NCBI RefSeq assembly: GCF_004139715.1
Contig: NZ_CP035544.1
Span: 1,426,001-1,490,000 of the forward strand
DNA from: Muriicola soli
GTDB taxonomy: Bacteria; Bacteroidota; Bacteroidia; Flavobacteriales; Flavobacteriaceae
DNA length: 64,000 nt
Direction: 5' to 3'
The notes below the pieces were generated by a model. That model did not search any database, was not told where the DNA came from, and saw only the letters and a list, made by a program, of their open reading frames with translations. A program made the translations under genes and the position numbers. Below, piece after piece: positions 1 through 7,539 of this stretch (its first letter is position 1; each line of letters opens with the position of its first letter).

Positions 1-448
1 TACCCACATGAGTCCCAAGTGTTCCCAGGCCCATAATCCCTATAGTGTGATCCTTAATTCTACTGTAGGGAATGGGGTGCCATTCTGATGCATGTTTGTC
101 CCTTGCATATTGATCCATATTTTTTAGATGTCCCAGTACTGCTGTAAGCACATATTCTGCCATATCATCTGCCAGGGCATCATCCACAACACGGGTGATA
201 GGGATCCCGGCGGGCCGGGACTTATCTTCGATGATAAAATCTACCCCTGCCCCAAAGGAAGCGACGCATTGCAAGTTGGGATATTCCCCTAAACACCCCT
301 GGGGGTGTTTCCAGACGATAGCCAGACTTATTTCATCTTTGGGATGAGGCTCGTTGTACAAATGCACAGGTAGATCGGGAAATTCATCCAAAAAGGCACT
401 TTTCCATAAATCTAGTTTCCCATCCTGTCTTATTAAAACAATGGCCAT
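1..448 (-). CDS. D-2-hydroxyacid dehydrogenase, GhrA-like (C-terminus outside the window)
   Basis: The ATG is at 448 and 149 codons are visible before the window edge. The N-terminal half resembles glyoxylate/hydroxypyruvate reductase A. The segment VASFGAGVDFI matches the substrate-side loop of 2-hydroxyacid dehydrogenases. The segment ending IGIMGLGTLGTHVG is the start of the NAD(P)-binding Rossmann domain (GxGxxG). The family reduces glyoxylate and hydroxypyruvate in the cytoplasm. The start lies 15 bp after the stop of the DUF6155 gene, so the two are probably cotranscribed. The catalytic Arg/Glu/His residues lie outside the window, so the substrate cannot be judged. Confidence 0.85.
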   Translation of the reverse strand, partial: MAIVLIRQDGKLDLWKSAFLDEFPDLPVHLYNEPHPKDEISLAIVWKHPQGCLGEYPNLQCVASFGAGVDFIIEDKSRPAGIPITRVVDDALADDMAEYVLTAVLGHLKNMDQYARDKHASEWHPIPYSRIKDHTIGIMGLGTLGTHVG

Positions 449-463
449 AATTGTTTTTTAAAA

Positions 464-982
464 TTAATCATCCATGTACGCGAGCTCGAAAATCTGATTA
501 AAATCTTCCTGAAATTCCCATTCCTGATCATGTAGGCGCCGATTGATCTGTTTCAGGCGTTCTTTAAATTCTGCTAAAATGGCATTGTGGGTAAGATGCT
601 GAACAGCTTCTCTGAACGAACGCAACATACTTTTGTAGAAAGCCTCATTTACCTTGTGGGAGGCCGAATAGCGCTGAGCTGTTTCTATATTGAAAAGCAT
701 GAGATCTGCCAATAGGTGGGGATCCATTCCCAATTTATTGTACTGCTTTATAAATTTTTGGGCAACGGAACGCCTGGCTCTGGCGCGCCTTCTTTTGAGC
801 GGGAAATATTCATTTGAAATTTTGGCTTTTGCCTCACCCATCAATTTATCCTCTTTGGGATTAAAGACAAAATTGTAATAGGTTTTAACCTGAGGAAATC
901 GCTCATAGAGATCCATAATCTGTAATTCCAGATCTCTTTTTTTTAACTCTCCCAGATATTTCTTTAATGCCGACTTGCTCAT
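464..982 (-). CDS. DUF6155 family protein
   Basis: This is a 172-residue soluble protein, strongly helical and charged, with no signal peptide or membrane segment. Its start (MSKSALKKYLGELKKRDLELQIMDLY in outline) and its length match the DUF6155 family of Bacteroidota as I remember it; no function is known for that family. A very basic stretch at about residues 62-72 (KRRRARARR) could contact nucleic acid, which is inference only. It lies 15 bp upstream of the GhrA-like gene and diverges from rpoD across about 200 bp. Confidence 0.7.
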   Translation of the reverse strand: MSKSALKKYLGELKKRDLELQIMDLYERFPQVKTYYNFVFNPKEDKLMGEAKAKISNEYFPLKRRRARARRSVAQKFIKQYNKLGMDPHLLADLMLFNIETAQRYSASHKVNEAFYKSMLRSFREAVQHLTHNAILAEFKERLKQINRRLHDQEWEFQEDFNQIFELAYMDD

Positions 983-1123
983 TTCATGCGATATACAGCC
1001 TGTAAAGGTATCGATTACACTTCAAAAATCCGCTAAGGCGAGTTGCAAAACCCTATATTTTACCGTAGGTCGGAGGAAATATTAAAGTTCTCATAAAATA
1101 TGTATAAGATTGGGGGGTTGCTT

Positions 1124-1152
1124 TTGGAAAAGACAGAAATAAAGTGTATAAT
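1124..1152 (+). promoter_or_regulatory. candidate rpoD promoter resembling the E. coli -35/-10 consensus
   Basis: TTGGAA (1124-1129) and TATAAT (1147-1152) are separated by exactly 17 bp and lie 34 bp upstream of the rpoD start. This matches the proteobacterial sigma-70 consensus, not the flavobacterial TTG / TAnnTTTG pattern seen elsewhere in the window. In an AT-rich intergenic region this could be chance. Confidence 0.35.
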
Positions 1153-1185
1153 GAGAGGATGTAATCATTAAACTTATCAAAATAT

Positions 1186-2049
1186 ATGAGGCAACTTAAG
1201 ATAATCAAGCAGGTCACCAACAGAGAATCAAAATCCTTGGATAAGTACCTGCAGGATATCAGTAAAATAGATTTGATCACTGCCAATGAAGAAGTAGAGT
1301 TGGCCCAGCGAATCAGGGCAGGCGATCAACTGGCACTTGAGAAACTGACAAACGCCAATTTGAGGTTTGTGGTCTCGGTTGCTAAACAATACCAAAATCA
1401 GGGCCTTACGCTTCCCGATCTTATTAATGAAGGTAATGTGGGGCTGGTTAAGGCCGCCAAGCGATTTGATGAAACCCGTGGATTTAAGTTTATTTCCTAC
1501 GCGGTATGGTGGATCAGACAATCTATCCTTCAAGCTCTTGCAGAGCAATCGAGAGTTGTACGACTACCTTTAAACAAAATTGGATCCATAAATAAAATCA
1601 AAAAGGCTTTTTCCTACCTGGAGCAGGCACACGAAAGACCACCTTCTGCTGAAGAGATCGCTCAGGAACTCGAAATGACAGTTAGTGAGGTAAAACAGTC
1701 TATAAAGAATTCAGGAAGGCATGTATCAATGGATGCTCCATTAAAAGAGGGAGAAGATTCCAACCTTTACGATGTCATGCGTTCAGGCGAATCGCCTAAG
1801 CCAGACAAAGGCTTAATGCAGCAATCGCTTAATACGGAGATCAATCGTGCGCTGGACACTCTTTCTCCCCGTGAGGCAGATGTAGTTAAGTTGTATTACG
1901 GAATAGGAGATCAACAATCAATGACTCTGGCAGAGATAGGTCAGACCTTTGATCTTACCCGTGAGCGAGTTAGACAGATCAGGGAAAAGGCTATTCGCAA
2001 ACTACGACACAATACGCGTAGTAAGCTCCTCAAGGCCTATTTGGGATAA
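1186..2049 (+). CDS. rpoD: RNA polymerase primary sigma factor RpoD/SigA
   Basis: This is a 287-residue sigma-70 factor of the short Bacteroidota type, which lacks the long region 1.1 and the non-conserved region of E. coli RpoD. In order it has region 1.2 ([16 protein letters not shown]), region 2 with the core-binding and -10-recognition helices ([33 protein letters not shown]), region 3 ([12 protein letters not shown]), and region 4 with the -35-recognition helix-turn-helix ([18 protein letters not shown]). It directs core polymerase to housekeeping promoters. It is monocistronic, with its own terminator. The ATG at 1186 gives the expected family N-terminus (MRQLKI). Confidence 0.97.
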   Translation: MRQLKIIKQVTNRESKSLDKYLQDISKIDLITANEEVELAQRIRAGDQLALEKLTNANLRFVVSVAKQYQNQGLTLPDLINEGNVGLVKAAKRFDETRGFKFISYAVWWIRQSILQALAEQSRVVRLPLNKIGSINKIKKAFSYLEQAHERPPSAEEIAQELEMTVSEVKQSIKNSGRHVSMDAPLKEGEDSNLYDVMRSGESPKPDKGLMQQSLNTEINRALDTLSPREADVVKLYYGIGDQQSMTLAEIGQTFDLTRERVRQIREKAIRKLRHNTRSKLLKAYLG

Positions 2050-2064
2050 GCTTTATTGAGATAA

Positions 2065-2102
2065 AAAGAAAAAAGGAAGCCGCTTGGCTTCCTTTTTTCT
2101 TT
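2065..2102. terminator. bidirectional intrinsic terminator between rpoD and the micro-ORF operon
   Basis: A stem of at least 13 bp (GGAAGCC/GGCTTCC flanked by A and T runs) closes on a GCTT loop. The A-tract on the left and T-tract on the right allow termination in both directions. It can end rpoD (+) and the long minus-strand operon whose last ORF stops at 2127. Confidence 0.9.
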
Positions 2103-2126
2103 TCAATATTCTATACATTAAAATGT

Positions 2127-2228
2127 TTAAGAACAGCTTAGTCTGCTGATTTCGAAATCTTTCAGGATCTCGTTCAGATCCTCAATAAAGTTCAAATAAG
2201 CCGCGTTGTCATAATTTGGATTTGCCAT
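2127..2228 (-). CDS. micro-ORF A, 33 aa, paralogue of micro-ORF B
   Basis: The frame runs from ATG at 2228 to TAA at 2127 and encodes MANPNYDNAAYLNF followed by IEDLNEILKDFEISRLSCS. It is clearly related to micro-ORF B: both contain YLNF, then two residues, then DLNEIL. No signal peptide or membrane segment is visible. The pattern [NC]Fx[EK][DE]L[NE]EIL also occurs twice in the HEAT-repeat protein of the same operon, so I take it as coding. It is the last ORF before the bidirectional terminator and starts 31 bp after micro-ORF B. I know no named family for it. Expression is not shown. Confidence 0.6.
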   Translation of the reverse strand: MANPNYDNAAYLNFIEDLNEILKDFEISRLSCS

Positions 2229-2259
2229 AAGCTTTGGGATTTAAAGGTTCACCGATCAT

Positions 2260-2358
2260 CTAGAGATAATCCAGTTCTGCTAATTCATTAACACTCAGAA
2301 TTTCATTCAAGTCTTTGAGAAAATTTAAGTATTCCTCGCCGTAGGTATCATATAACAT
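2260..2358 (-). CDS. micro-ORF B, 32 aa, paralogue of micro-ORF A
   Basis: The frame runs from ATG at 2358 to TAG at 2260. The product begins MLYDTYGEEYLNF, continues LKDLNEILSVNE and ends LAELDYL. It is acidic and amphipathic, probably one helix, with no export signal. Similarity to micro-ORF A (YLNF..DLNEIL) is too strong for chance in two adjacent short frames. It lies 142 bp downstream of the yaiO-like gene on the same strand. The motif also matches residues about 403-425 and 473-500 of the HEAT protein. A docking or competitor peptide role is inference. Confidence 0.6.
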   Translation of the reverse strand: MLYDTYGEEYLNFLKDLNEILSVNELAELDYL

Positions 2359-2500
2359 GTCTGTTTGGTTTTTAGTGAGATCTGGGACTCAATGATTATG
2401 TACTAAAAATATTTTTTCTTCTCAAAAGCAACAACAGTTTGTGGTGTACTGGTAAATAATTGTTGTATATAACGCATTTTATGAGGTACTTATTGCGGTA

Positions 2501-3742
2501 TTAGAAGCCAATCTGGTATCTCAACCCGGCAGAAATGGCCCAAAAATAGTTTCCCGCAGCAAATACAAATTCCTGTCTTGTGATCCCCAAATGTGCCCTG
2601 TAAAGCGAGGGGTTGTCCTTAAATGAAAATTGATATTCAGCCATCAGCTGCTGTGATTCCACAAACAAGAGGGTTTCCGCAACCAGAGTGGTATTCGCCA
2701 AAAATTGCCTGAATTCAGGCATGAATCCCATCCCTGCATTTATTCCGATATAATTATTCGCATCTTTTAAATACTTCCTGGCTGTAAGTACGCCTGAAAT
2801 ACCCATTGTACTATTCTTTCTAGGGGTCACATATGGTCGTAGTGACAGGTAGTAATTCCCCTTGTACACTCCGGCCGAACCAGTAAAAATAGCCACATCA
2901 CTATCGGTAAAGGATAAGAATCGGGCTCCCAGAGAGGTTTCAAAGCCCTTGGGCAGGTTTACGTACAGATCTCCCCCAACCCTGTGTTCGGGATAGATCT
3001 CGGACTGACTGTAGCCATAATTTAAATAGGCGTAAACTTTTTTTGAAAATTGGGGATACAAATCTATTTCATACTGGGTTCCGTCAATTTGGAATCGGTT
3101 ACTATAATTGATCCTGGGAATAATTTTTCCATATTTAGTACCAAAATTGAATTCAACACCCGAGTAATACATCGGATCAAAAACCACATCGAATATATCA
3201 GCAGAACTAAAAATAGCAACGGAGTTACTGCGTTTATTGGTTTCCACCTCCTTTTCAGCCTCCAATTGAGATGTCTTTGAAGGTTCATTCCAGGAGTTTA
3301 TAATGCGATTCCTTAAAGAATCCAATTCTTTATCTCCGGGTAGGAAAAGAAGAGCTTTATTAGCCAAGCCAAGGGCCGTGGATCTGTTTAGTGCGAAAAT
3401 CTCGTTTCGGATTGCCGCAACCCAAACCTCCTTGTTTTTCCTTTCATCTGAGGTAATTCTGTTAAAATGCTTTCGGGCTTCATCGAAGTCACCGTCCCAA
3501 CTGTAGGTTTTTGCAATTAAATTCTTAACATCTGTATAGTCGGGATACTGATGTAAAATATTGTGAAGGGTATCCCTGGCTTCCTCCCTGCGACCATCAC
3601 TGGCAAGCGCCATTGCCCGTCGTAGCGAAAGGTCGGGGTCTCCGGAATACGCCATATCCTGAGCATTTAGATGGCTGGCGAAGCTTCCCAAGAGAATCAT
3701 TCCCATACAGATCCATATGATATGTCTCATGTTCTTATTCAT
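2501..3742 (-). CDS. YaiO-family outer-membrane beta-barrel protein with N-terminal TPR part
   Basis: A signal peptide (MRHIIWICMGMILLG..., cleaved near HLNAQ) is followed by about 120 residues of TPR-like helices (LRRAMALASDGRREEARDTL, then DFDEARKHF). A C-terminal beta-barrel of alternating aromatic strands follows and ends in the outer-membrane signature GLRYQIGF. Order and length fit the YaiO outer-membrane family, found beside exopolysaccharide glycosyltransferases (E. coli yaiO-yaiP). It probably exports or anchors the polymer made by the upstream glycosyltransferase. I chose ATG 3742 because it overlaps the preceding stop as ATGAATAA, a coupling arrangement; an in-frame ATG at 3757 is also possible. 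This is the last large gene of the operon. Confidence 0.85.
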   Translation of the reverse strand: MNKNMRHIIWICMGMILLGSFASHLNAQDMAYSGDPDLSLRRAMALASDGRREEARDTLHNILHQYPDYTDVKNLIAKTYSWDGDFDEARKHFNRITSDERKNKEVWVAAIRNEIFALNRSTALGLANKALLFLPGDKELDSLRNRIINSWNEPSKTSQLEAEKEVETNKRSNSVAIFSSADIFDVVFDPMYYSGVEFNFGTKYGKIIPRINYSNRFQIDGTQYEIDLYPQFSKKVYAYLNYGYSQSEIYPEHRVGGDLYVNLPKGFETSLGARFLSFTDSDVAIFTGSAGVYKGNYYLSLRPYVTPRKNSTMGISGVLTARKYLKDANNYIGINAGMGFMPEFRQFLANTTLVAETLLFVESQQLMAEYQFSFKDNPSLYRAHLGITRQEFVFAAGNYFWAISAGLRYQIGF

Positions 3743-6107
3743 AGCCGTCTTCTTCAAAATTCAGGTATCCGAGATTTTCACTGCTAAAAAGGGTCTGATC
3801 TTGTTTCATTTTGTCTTCAGCCCTTTTGATCTTCTCTGTTAGCTCCTCATTGCCAATTCTGTGTTTCCTAATCAGTTTCTTTAGCTCTGATGCCTTATAG
3901 TTAGTATCTGCCCAGAAATACACATCCAGCAAAGCAGAATATCCATCGGCGTAAACTGGGTATTTCTTAATGGCCTTTTCAAGTATTGAAGCGGCCCGGG
4001 TGTAATCCTGATTCCAGGCATAAATACGACCTTTTAGGATTTCCGTATCGGCATGACCCGGAACCTCTTTTAGGATATGGTCGCATAGAAGCAAAGCACG
4101 TTCTTTATCCCCTTCTATAGCCAGATCCCTGGCTGTTCTGTAAGCATTATCGTAGTCATCGCTGTTAAACACGCTGTTGATCCATACCATATCCGACTTA
4201 CTTTCCAGTGATGCTACCTGTTTTTGATCAGCTGAAACAGGGATCAGTTTGTCCTGCTCTGTCACGTATTGATTGATAGCCTTGAATTCCCTGAAAGCCG
4301 CCTTTAGATCTTCCTTCCTTTCAGTAGATTCAGGATCGTACAAACTGAGATCACCACCTATTTTATACAAGGAATTCCCCGAAATGCACAGGTTGCCTTT
4401 TATGAATTCCTGAATGTTCTTGCGGTGTCTGAAGAGTGGGATCTCTTTTTCCTCTTTAATATAACCCTTGTGCACCAGTCCTTCTCCCAGCCAGGCAACC
4501 TGTTCAGGCAACTCTGTTTTGTATGCAGTGTGGTATAATCCTGCCAACTCCGGTAAAATATCGCTGTGAGCTACCAATGAGCCTATTCGTGCCGGTGATT
4601 TTAACATCGGACTGTACATCATCAAGGGTACCCTGTAACGATCCAGGTAATCTGACTGTGGCAGATCACTTAAGTTATGACTGCCGGTTATGACAAAGAT
4701 GGTATTGTAGAATTCAGATTTTCGCTTGTACCCCTCTATAAAATCAGCAATGGCCTTATCTGCATAAATCAGACTGGAGAAGACTTCTTCATTTTTTTCA
4801 ATGAGTCTTTCACTACGTCCCTCATAGTGTTCTGAAGCCAGTATATCCTCAACGTCCATCTTATATTTTTCCTCATTGGGAATATGAAATGGGTTTTTAG
4901 TGCTTTGCGTAAGGAAGATATCTACCCTGGGGCCATCCGTACTCTGAAATTCATCCAACCACCTACCGAATAACTCGGAATCGGGATAACCAAGCGAAAT
5001 ACCGGCCGCATCGGGCTGTTGTTGTTTGTATTGAGGTCCGAATGCCTTCCGGTCTGACAGGTAATCGATCTCCTCCTCGTAAAGAAATTTTCCCAGATTG
5101 TTTAAGGAAGCATTGCCCCCAAAGTGAAAGGAGGAATAATATCCATTTTCTTTCAACAGATCAATTAGGGTGAATCGATGTGTATTTGTCTCGATGTTAG
5201 AAAACCCTTCTTCACCAAAGGGCAAGGAACCTAAAATAGTTGGGATACTTGCAGTTGATTCGCCAGTATTACTCAGATTATGAGGCCAATACAAGGATTT
5301 ATTGATTAAACCATTTAAGTAAGGCATAAACGCCTTATAGGTCGCATCTTCCCCTACAAAGTCAGATCCAACCCCATCCATAACTATAAAAACCAGATTG
5401 GGTTGTTGTGATTTAAGTTCGAAATAATCAGCTAGCTCCCCTGATGGATGAAACGATTTTAACAATGGGTATTCTGCCTGTCCCTCATATTTGTAGAAAT
5501 TCAAGGATTCTTCTGCGCGATGGTAAATCAGATGCTGTGTCTTATTTTCATTTACGGGATTTTTCCTGGTGATCAAGGTTGCCAGAAAAAGACTGAAAAG
5601 TACTATGGTAAATGGGTACATCCTGCTGATCAGATTATAAATGTTGGCGGTCATGCGAAAGAACACATACATAAAAACCACGCTGAGGAAAAGGAAGACC
5701 GGGCTGTAGTAAAGCAGAGACAAGCCCTTCTTTTCATTTATTTGTTCGGAAAAGCCTGCGCCTAAAATTTCGTAGTTGTCAACGTAATACTTGGTGAGTA
5801 AACCTTCAATCCCTAAAACGGCCACCAGAACTACAACTACCGTCTTAAATCCGAGGTTGGGTTGTATCCTCTCGAGAAATTTGTAAAGGAAGACCAGGAA
5901 TAAAGCTGTGAGAGAGGTGAAACCGAGATGATGGACAAGCAATAGCAGCAAGCTCTTATTGATCACACCATCGAGCACTCCTGCCCCATACAGCCTTGTA
6001 TTCTGGTAAAGTGACAGCACCCCCAGACACAGGAAAAATGCCAGGACAAGCCTGATAAAATCACGCAAGTCCCGTTTCTTGGCTCCTATGTTAATATCAG
6101 TCTGCAT
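3735..6107 (-). CDS. AlkP-superfamily (LTA-synthase/sulfatase-like) membrane protein with C-terminal TPRs
   Basis: The 790-residue protein has about five N-terminal membrane helices (residues about 15-190). A periplasmic alkaline-phosphatase-fold domain follows (LVFIVMDGVGSDF; nucleophile region NTGESTASIPTILGSLP; HSDILPELAGLYH). A TPR-like C-terminus starts near residue 660 (ERALLLCDHILKEVPGHADTEIL). The fold class transfers phospho-alcohols or cleaves sulfate/phosphate esters. Two positions usually carrying metal or substrate ligands look altered: the SxHxPF-type motif reads STKNPFHIP, and the usual D-H pair reads GSHN. Activity may therefore be changed or lost. It starts 2 bp after the glycosyltransferase stop and probably modifies or escorts the polysaccharide in the periplasm. 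Confidence 0.75.
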   Translation of the reverse strand: MQTDINIGAKKRDLRDFIRLVLAFFLCLGVLSLYQNTRLYGAGVLDGVINKSLLLLLVHHLGFTSLTALFLVFLYKFLERIQPNLGFKTVVVVLVAVLGIEGLLTKYYVDNYEILGAGFSEQINEKKGLSLLYYSPVFLFLSVVFMYVFFRMTANIYNLISRMYPFTIVLFSLFLATLITRKNPVNENKTQHLIYHRAEESLNFYKYEGQAEYPLLKSFHPSGELADYFELKSQQPNLVFIVMDGVGSDFVGEDATYKAFMPYLNGLINKSLYWPHNLSNTGESTASIPTILGSLPFGEEGFSNIETNTHRFTLIDLLKENGYYSSFHFGGNASLNNLGKFLYEEEIDYLSDRKAFGPQYKQQQPDAAGISLGYPDSELFGRWLDEFQSTDGPRVDIFLTQSTKNPFHIPNEEKYKMDVEDILASEHYEGRSERLIEKNEEVFSSLIYADKAIADFIEGYKRKSEFYNTIFVITGSHNLSDLPQSDYLDRYRVPLMMYSPMLKSPARIGSLVAHSDILPELAGLYHTAYKTELPEQVAWLGEGLVHKGYIKEEKEIPLFRHRKNIQEFIKGNLCISGNSLYKIGGDLSLYDPESTERKEDLKAAFREFKAINQYVTEQDKLIPVSADQKQVASLESKSDMVWINSVFNSDDYDNAYRTARDLAIEGDKERALLLCDHILKEVPGHADTEILKGRIYAWNQDYTRAASILEKAIKKYPVYADGYSALLDVYFWADTNYKASELKKLIRKHRIGNEELTEKIKRAEDKMKQDQTLFSSENLGYLNFEEDGYE

Positions 6108-6109
6108 CT

Positions 6110-7537
6110 TTACGCTTTAGCAAATCCTTTTCTGACCTGTGAACCCCACCCAGATCTAATTTTGAATAATTTTTTATAATTCCCCCGTACTGAAGACCAC
6201 ACAACAAGTGGATGAAAGATTAAGGGCTCCAGGATGGCTACTAACATGAGGGTTAGTATATCCTTAGTCTTTGAATATTGATTATATGAATAGATTTCCC
6301 AGAGGATCGCATAGAATGAGAACATGATTGAGAAAAGGTAAATTGTAATAGTAATTGCGATAAAGAAATCCCAGTTGATAATTCCGAGGTAGATAAAGAT
6401 GATCACTGCCAAGATCCCTACAAATTCGAGTAAAGGCGCCAGCCATTCATAAAAAAACCAATAAGGATAGCTCAACATGCCCAATCTCCCGTATTTTGGG
6501 TTAAAAAACATGTCTTTATGCGTATTCAGGGTTTCTAAATTTCCCCTGGACCAACGGTCTCGCTGATTTATAAAAATATTCAGGTCTTCGGGCACCTCTG
6601 TCCAGCAAAGCGGATCGGGGATATAGGCCACGTGATAGGGCTCATTCCTATCGTGCATAAATCGTCTCATCCTGAAGATGATCTCCATGTCCTCCCCTAC
6701 GGTCTCAGTATCATACCCCCCAACTGCCAAGGCGATCTCCCGGTCAAAAAATCCAAAGGCTCCTGATATGATTAACAGGCTGTCTATCCTGCCCCAGGCC
6801 ATTCTTCCCAAAAGAAAAGATCTGGTGTATTCCAGTAACTGAAATTTCGCCAACCAATTTTTTGGCAACCTGATCTCTTCCAGGGTCCCACCGGATATTT
6901 TACAGGAGTTGGCTACCCGGATTACACCACCTACGGCGATTACACGCTTATCAGAATGCTGATAGAACGATTTAACCACATGCAAAAGGGCTTCAGGAAC
7001 GATGAGACAGTCTACATCAATACACCCTACATATTTGTTTTCGGAGAGATAAATCCCTGCATTTAGGGCATCGGACTTTCCTCCATTGGCTTTATCAACC
7101 ACGGTTAGCTTGGCAAAGGATCGCTGCTCAGATTTGTAGATTCCGCGAATGGGCTTCGACTTAATATCAGGATCAATGTCTCTATCAATTTTTTTAAGAT
7201 CGTAAGCCTCGATTAGTTTTTGCAACGTATCGTCCTTACTTCCATCATTTACTACCATCACCTCATAATTTACATACTGCAGCGAGAGCAGGGACCTTAC
7301 GTTTTCAACGATTGTCAGCCCTTCATTGTAAGCGGGTGCTATTATGGTGATCCCCGGGGCTAAAGGAGATCCCAAGGTCTTTGATATATCCCCAAAACTG
7401 TTTTTGTGCTTGTAATGTATTGAATTACGAGTCGCTAGATAGGCCATGAGGATATACAGCGAAAACAATACCACTGAAAACACCAGGAAAACGATGTTCA
7501 GGTATTCTAGAATCACATTGAAAACGCTGTTATCCAT
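6110..7537 (-). CDS. processive family-2 glycosyltransferase (polysaccharide synthase)
   Basis: The 475-residue inner-membrane enzyme has one N-terminal membrane helix (about 12-33), then a cytoplasmic GT-A domain and about four C-terminal helices (about 355-450). Visible catalytic motifs are ITIIAPAYNEG (nucleotide binding), VVNDGSKDDT, the DxD motif in CIDVDCLIV, the TVGEDMEI acceptor motif, and the QxxRW motif as QRDRWSRG. That set defines BcsA/HasA/PgaC-like processive synthases. There is no PilZ domain, so direct c-di-GMP control through this protein is not suggested. It lies 2 bp after the HEAT gene and 2 bp before the AlkP-like gene. Which sugar is polymerised cannot be read from the sequence. 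Confidence 0.9.
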   Translation of the reverse strand: MDNSVFNVILEYLNIVFLVFSVVLFSLYILMAYLATRNSIHYKHKNSFGDISKTLGSPLAPGITIIAPAYNEGLTIVENVRSLLSLQYVNYEVMVVNDGSKDDTLQKLIEAYDLKKIDRDIDPDIKSKPIRGIYKSEQRSFAKLTVVDKANGGKSDALNAGIYLSENKYVGCIDVDCLIVPEALLHVVKSFYQHSDKRVIAVGGVIRVANSCKISGGTLEEIRLPKNWLAKFQLLEYTRSFLLGRMAWGRIDSLLIISGAFGFFDREIALAVGGYDTETVGEDMEIIFRMRRFMHDRNEPYHVAYIPDPLCWTEVPEDLNIFINQRDRWSRGNLETLNTHKDMFFNPKYGRLGMLSYPYWFFYEWLAPLLEFVGILAVIIFIYLGIINWDFFIAITITIYLFSIMFSFYAILWEIYSYNQYSKTKDILTLMLVAILEPLIFHPLVVWSSVRGNYKKLFKIRSGWGSQVRKGFAKA

Positions 7538-7539
7538 AC

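Noticed and set aside
2403-2477. A third 24-codon minus-strand ORF (MRYIQQLFTSTPQTVVAFEK...) between the yaiO-like gene and micro-ORF B
   Set aside because: It shows no similarity to micro-ORFs A and B, has a basic tail of low complexity and could arise by chance.
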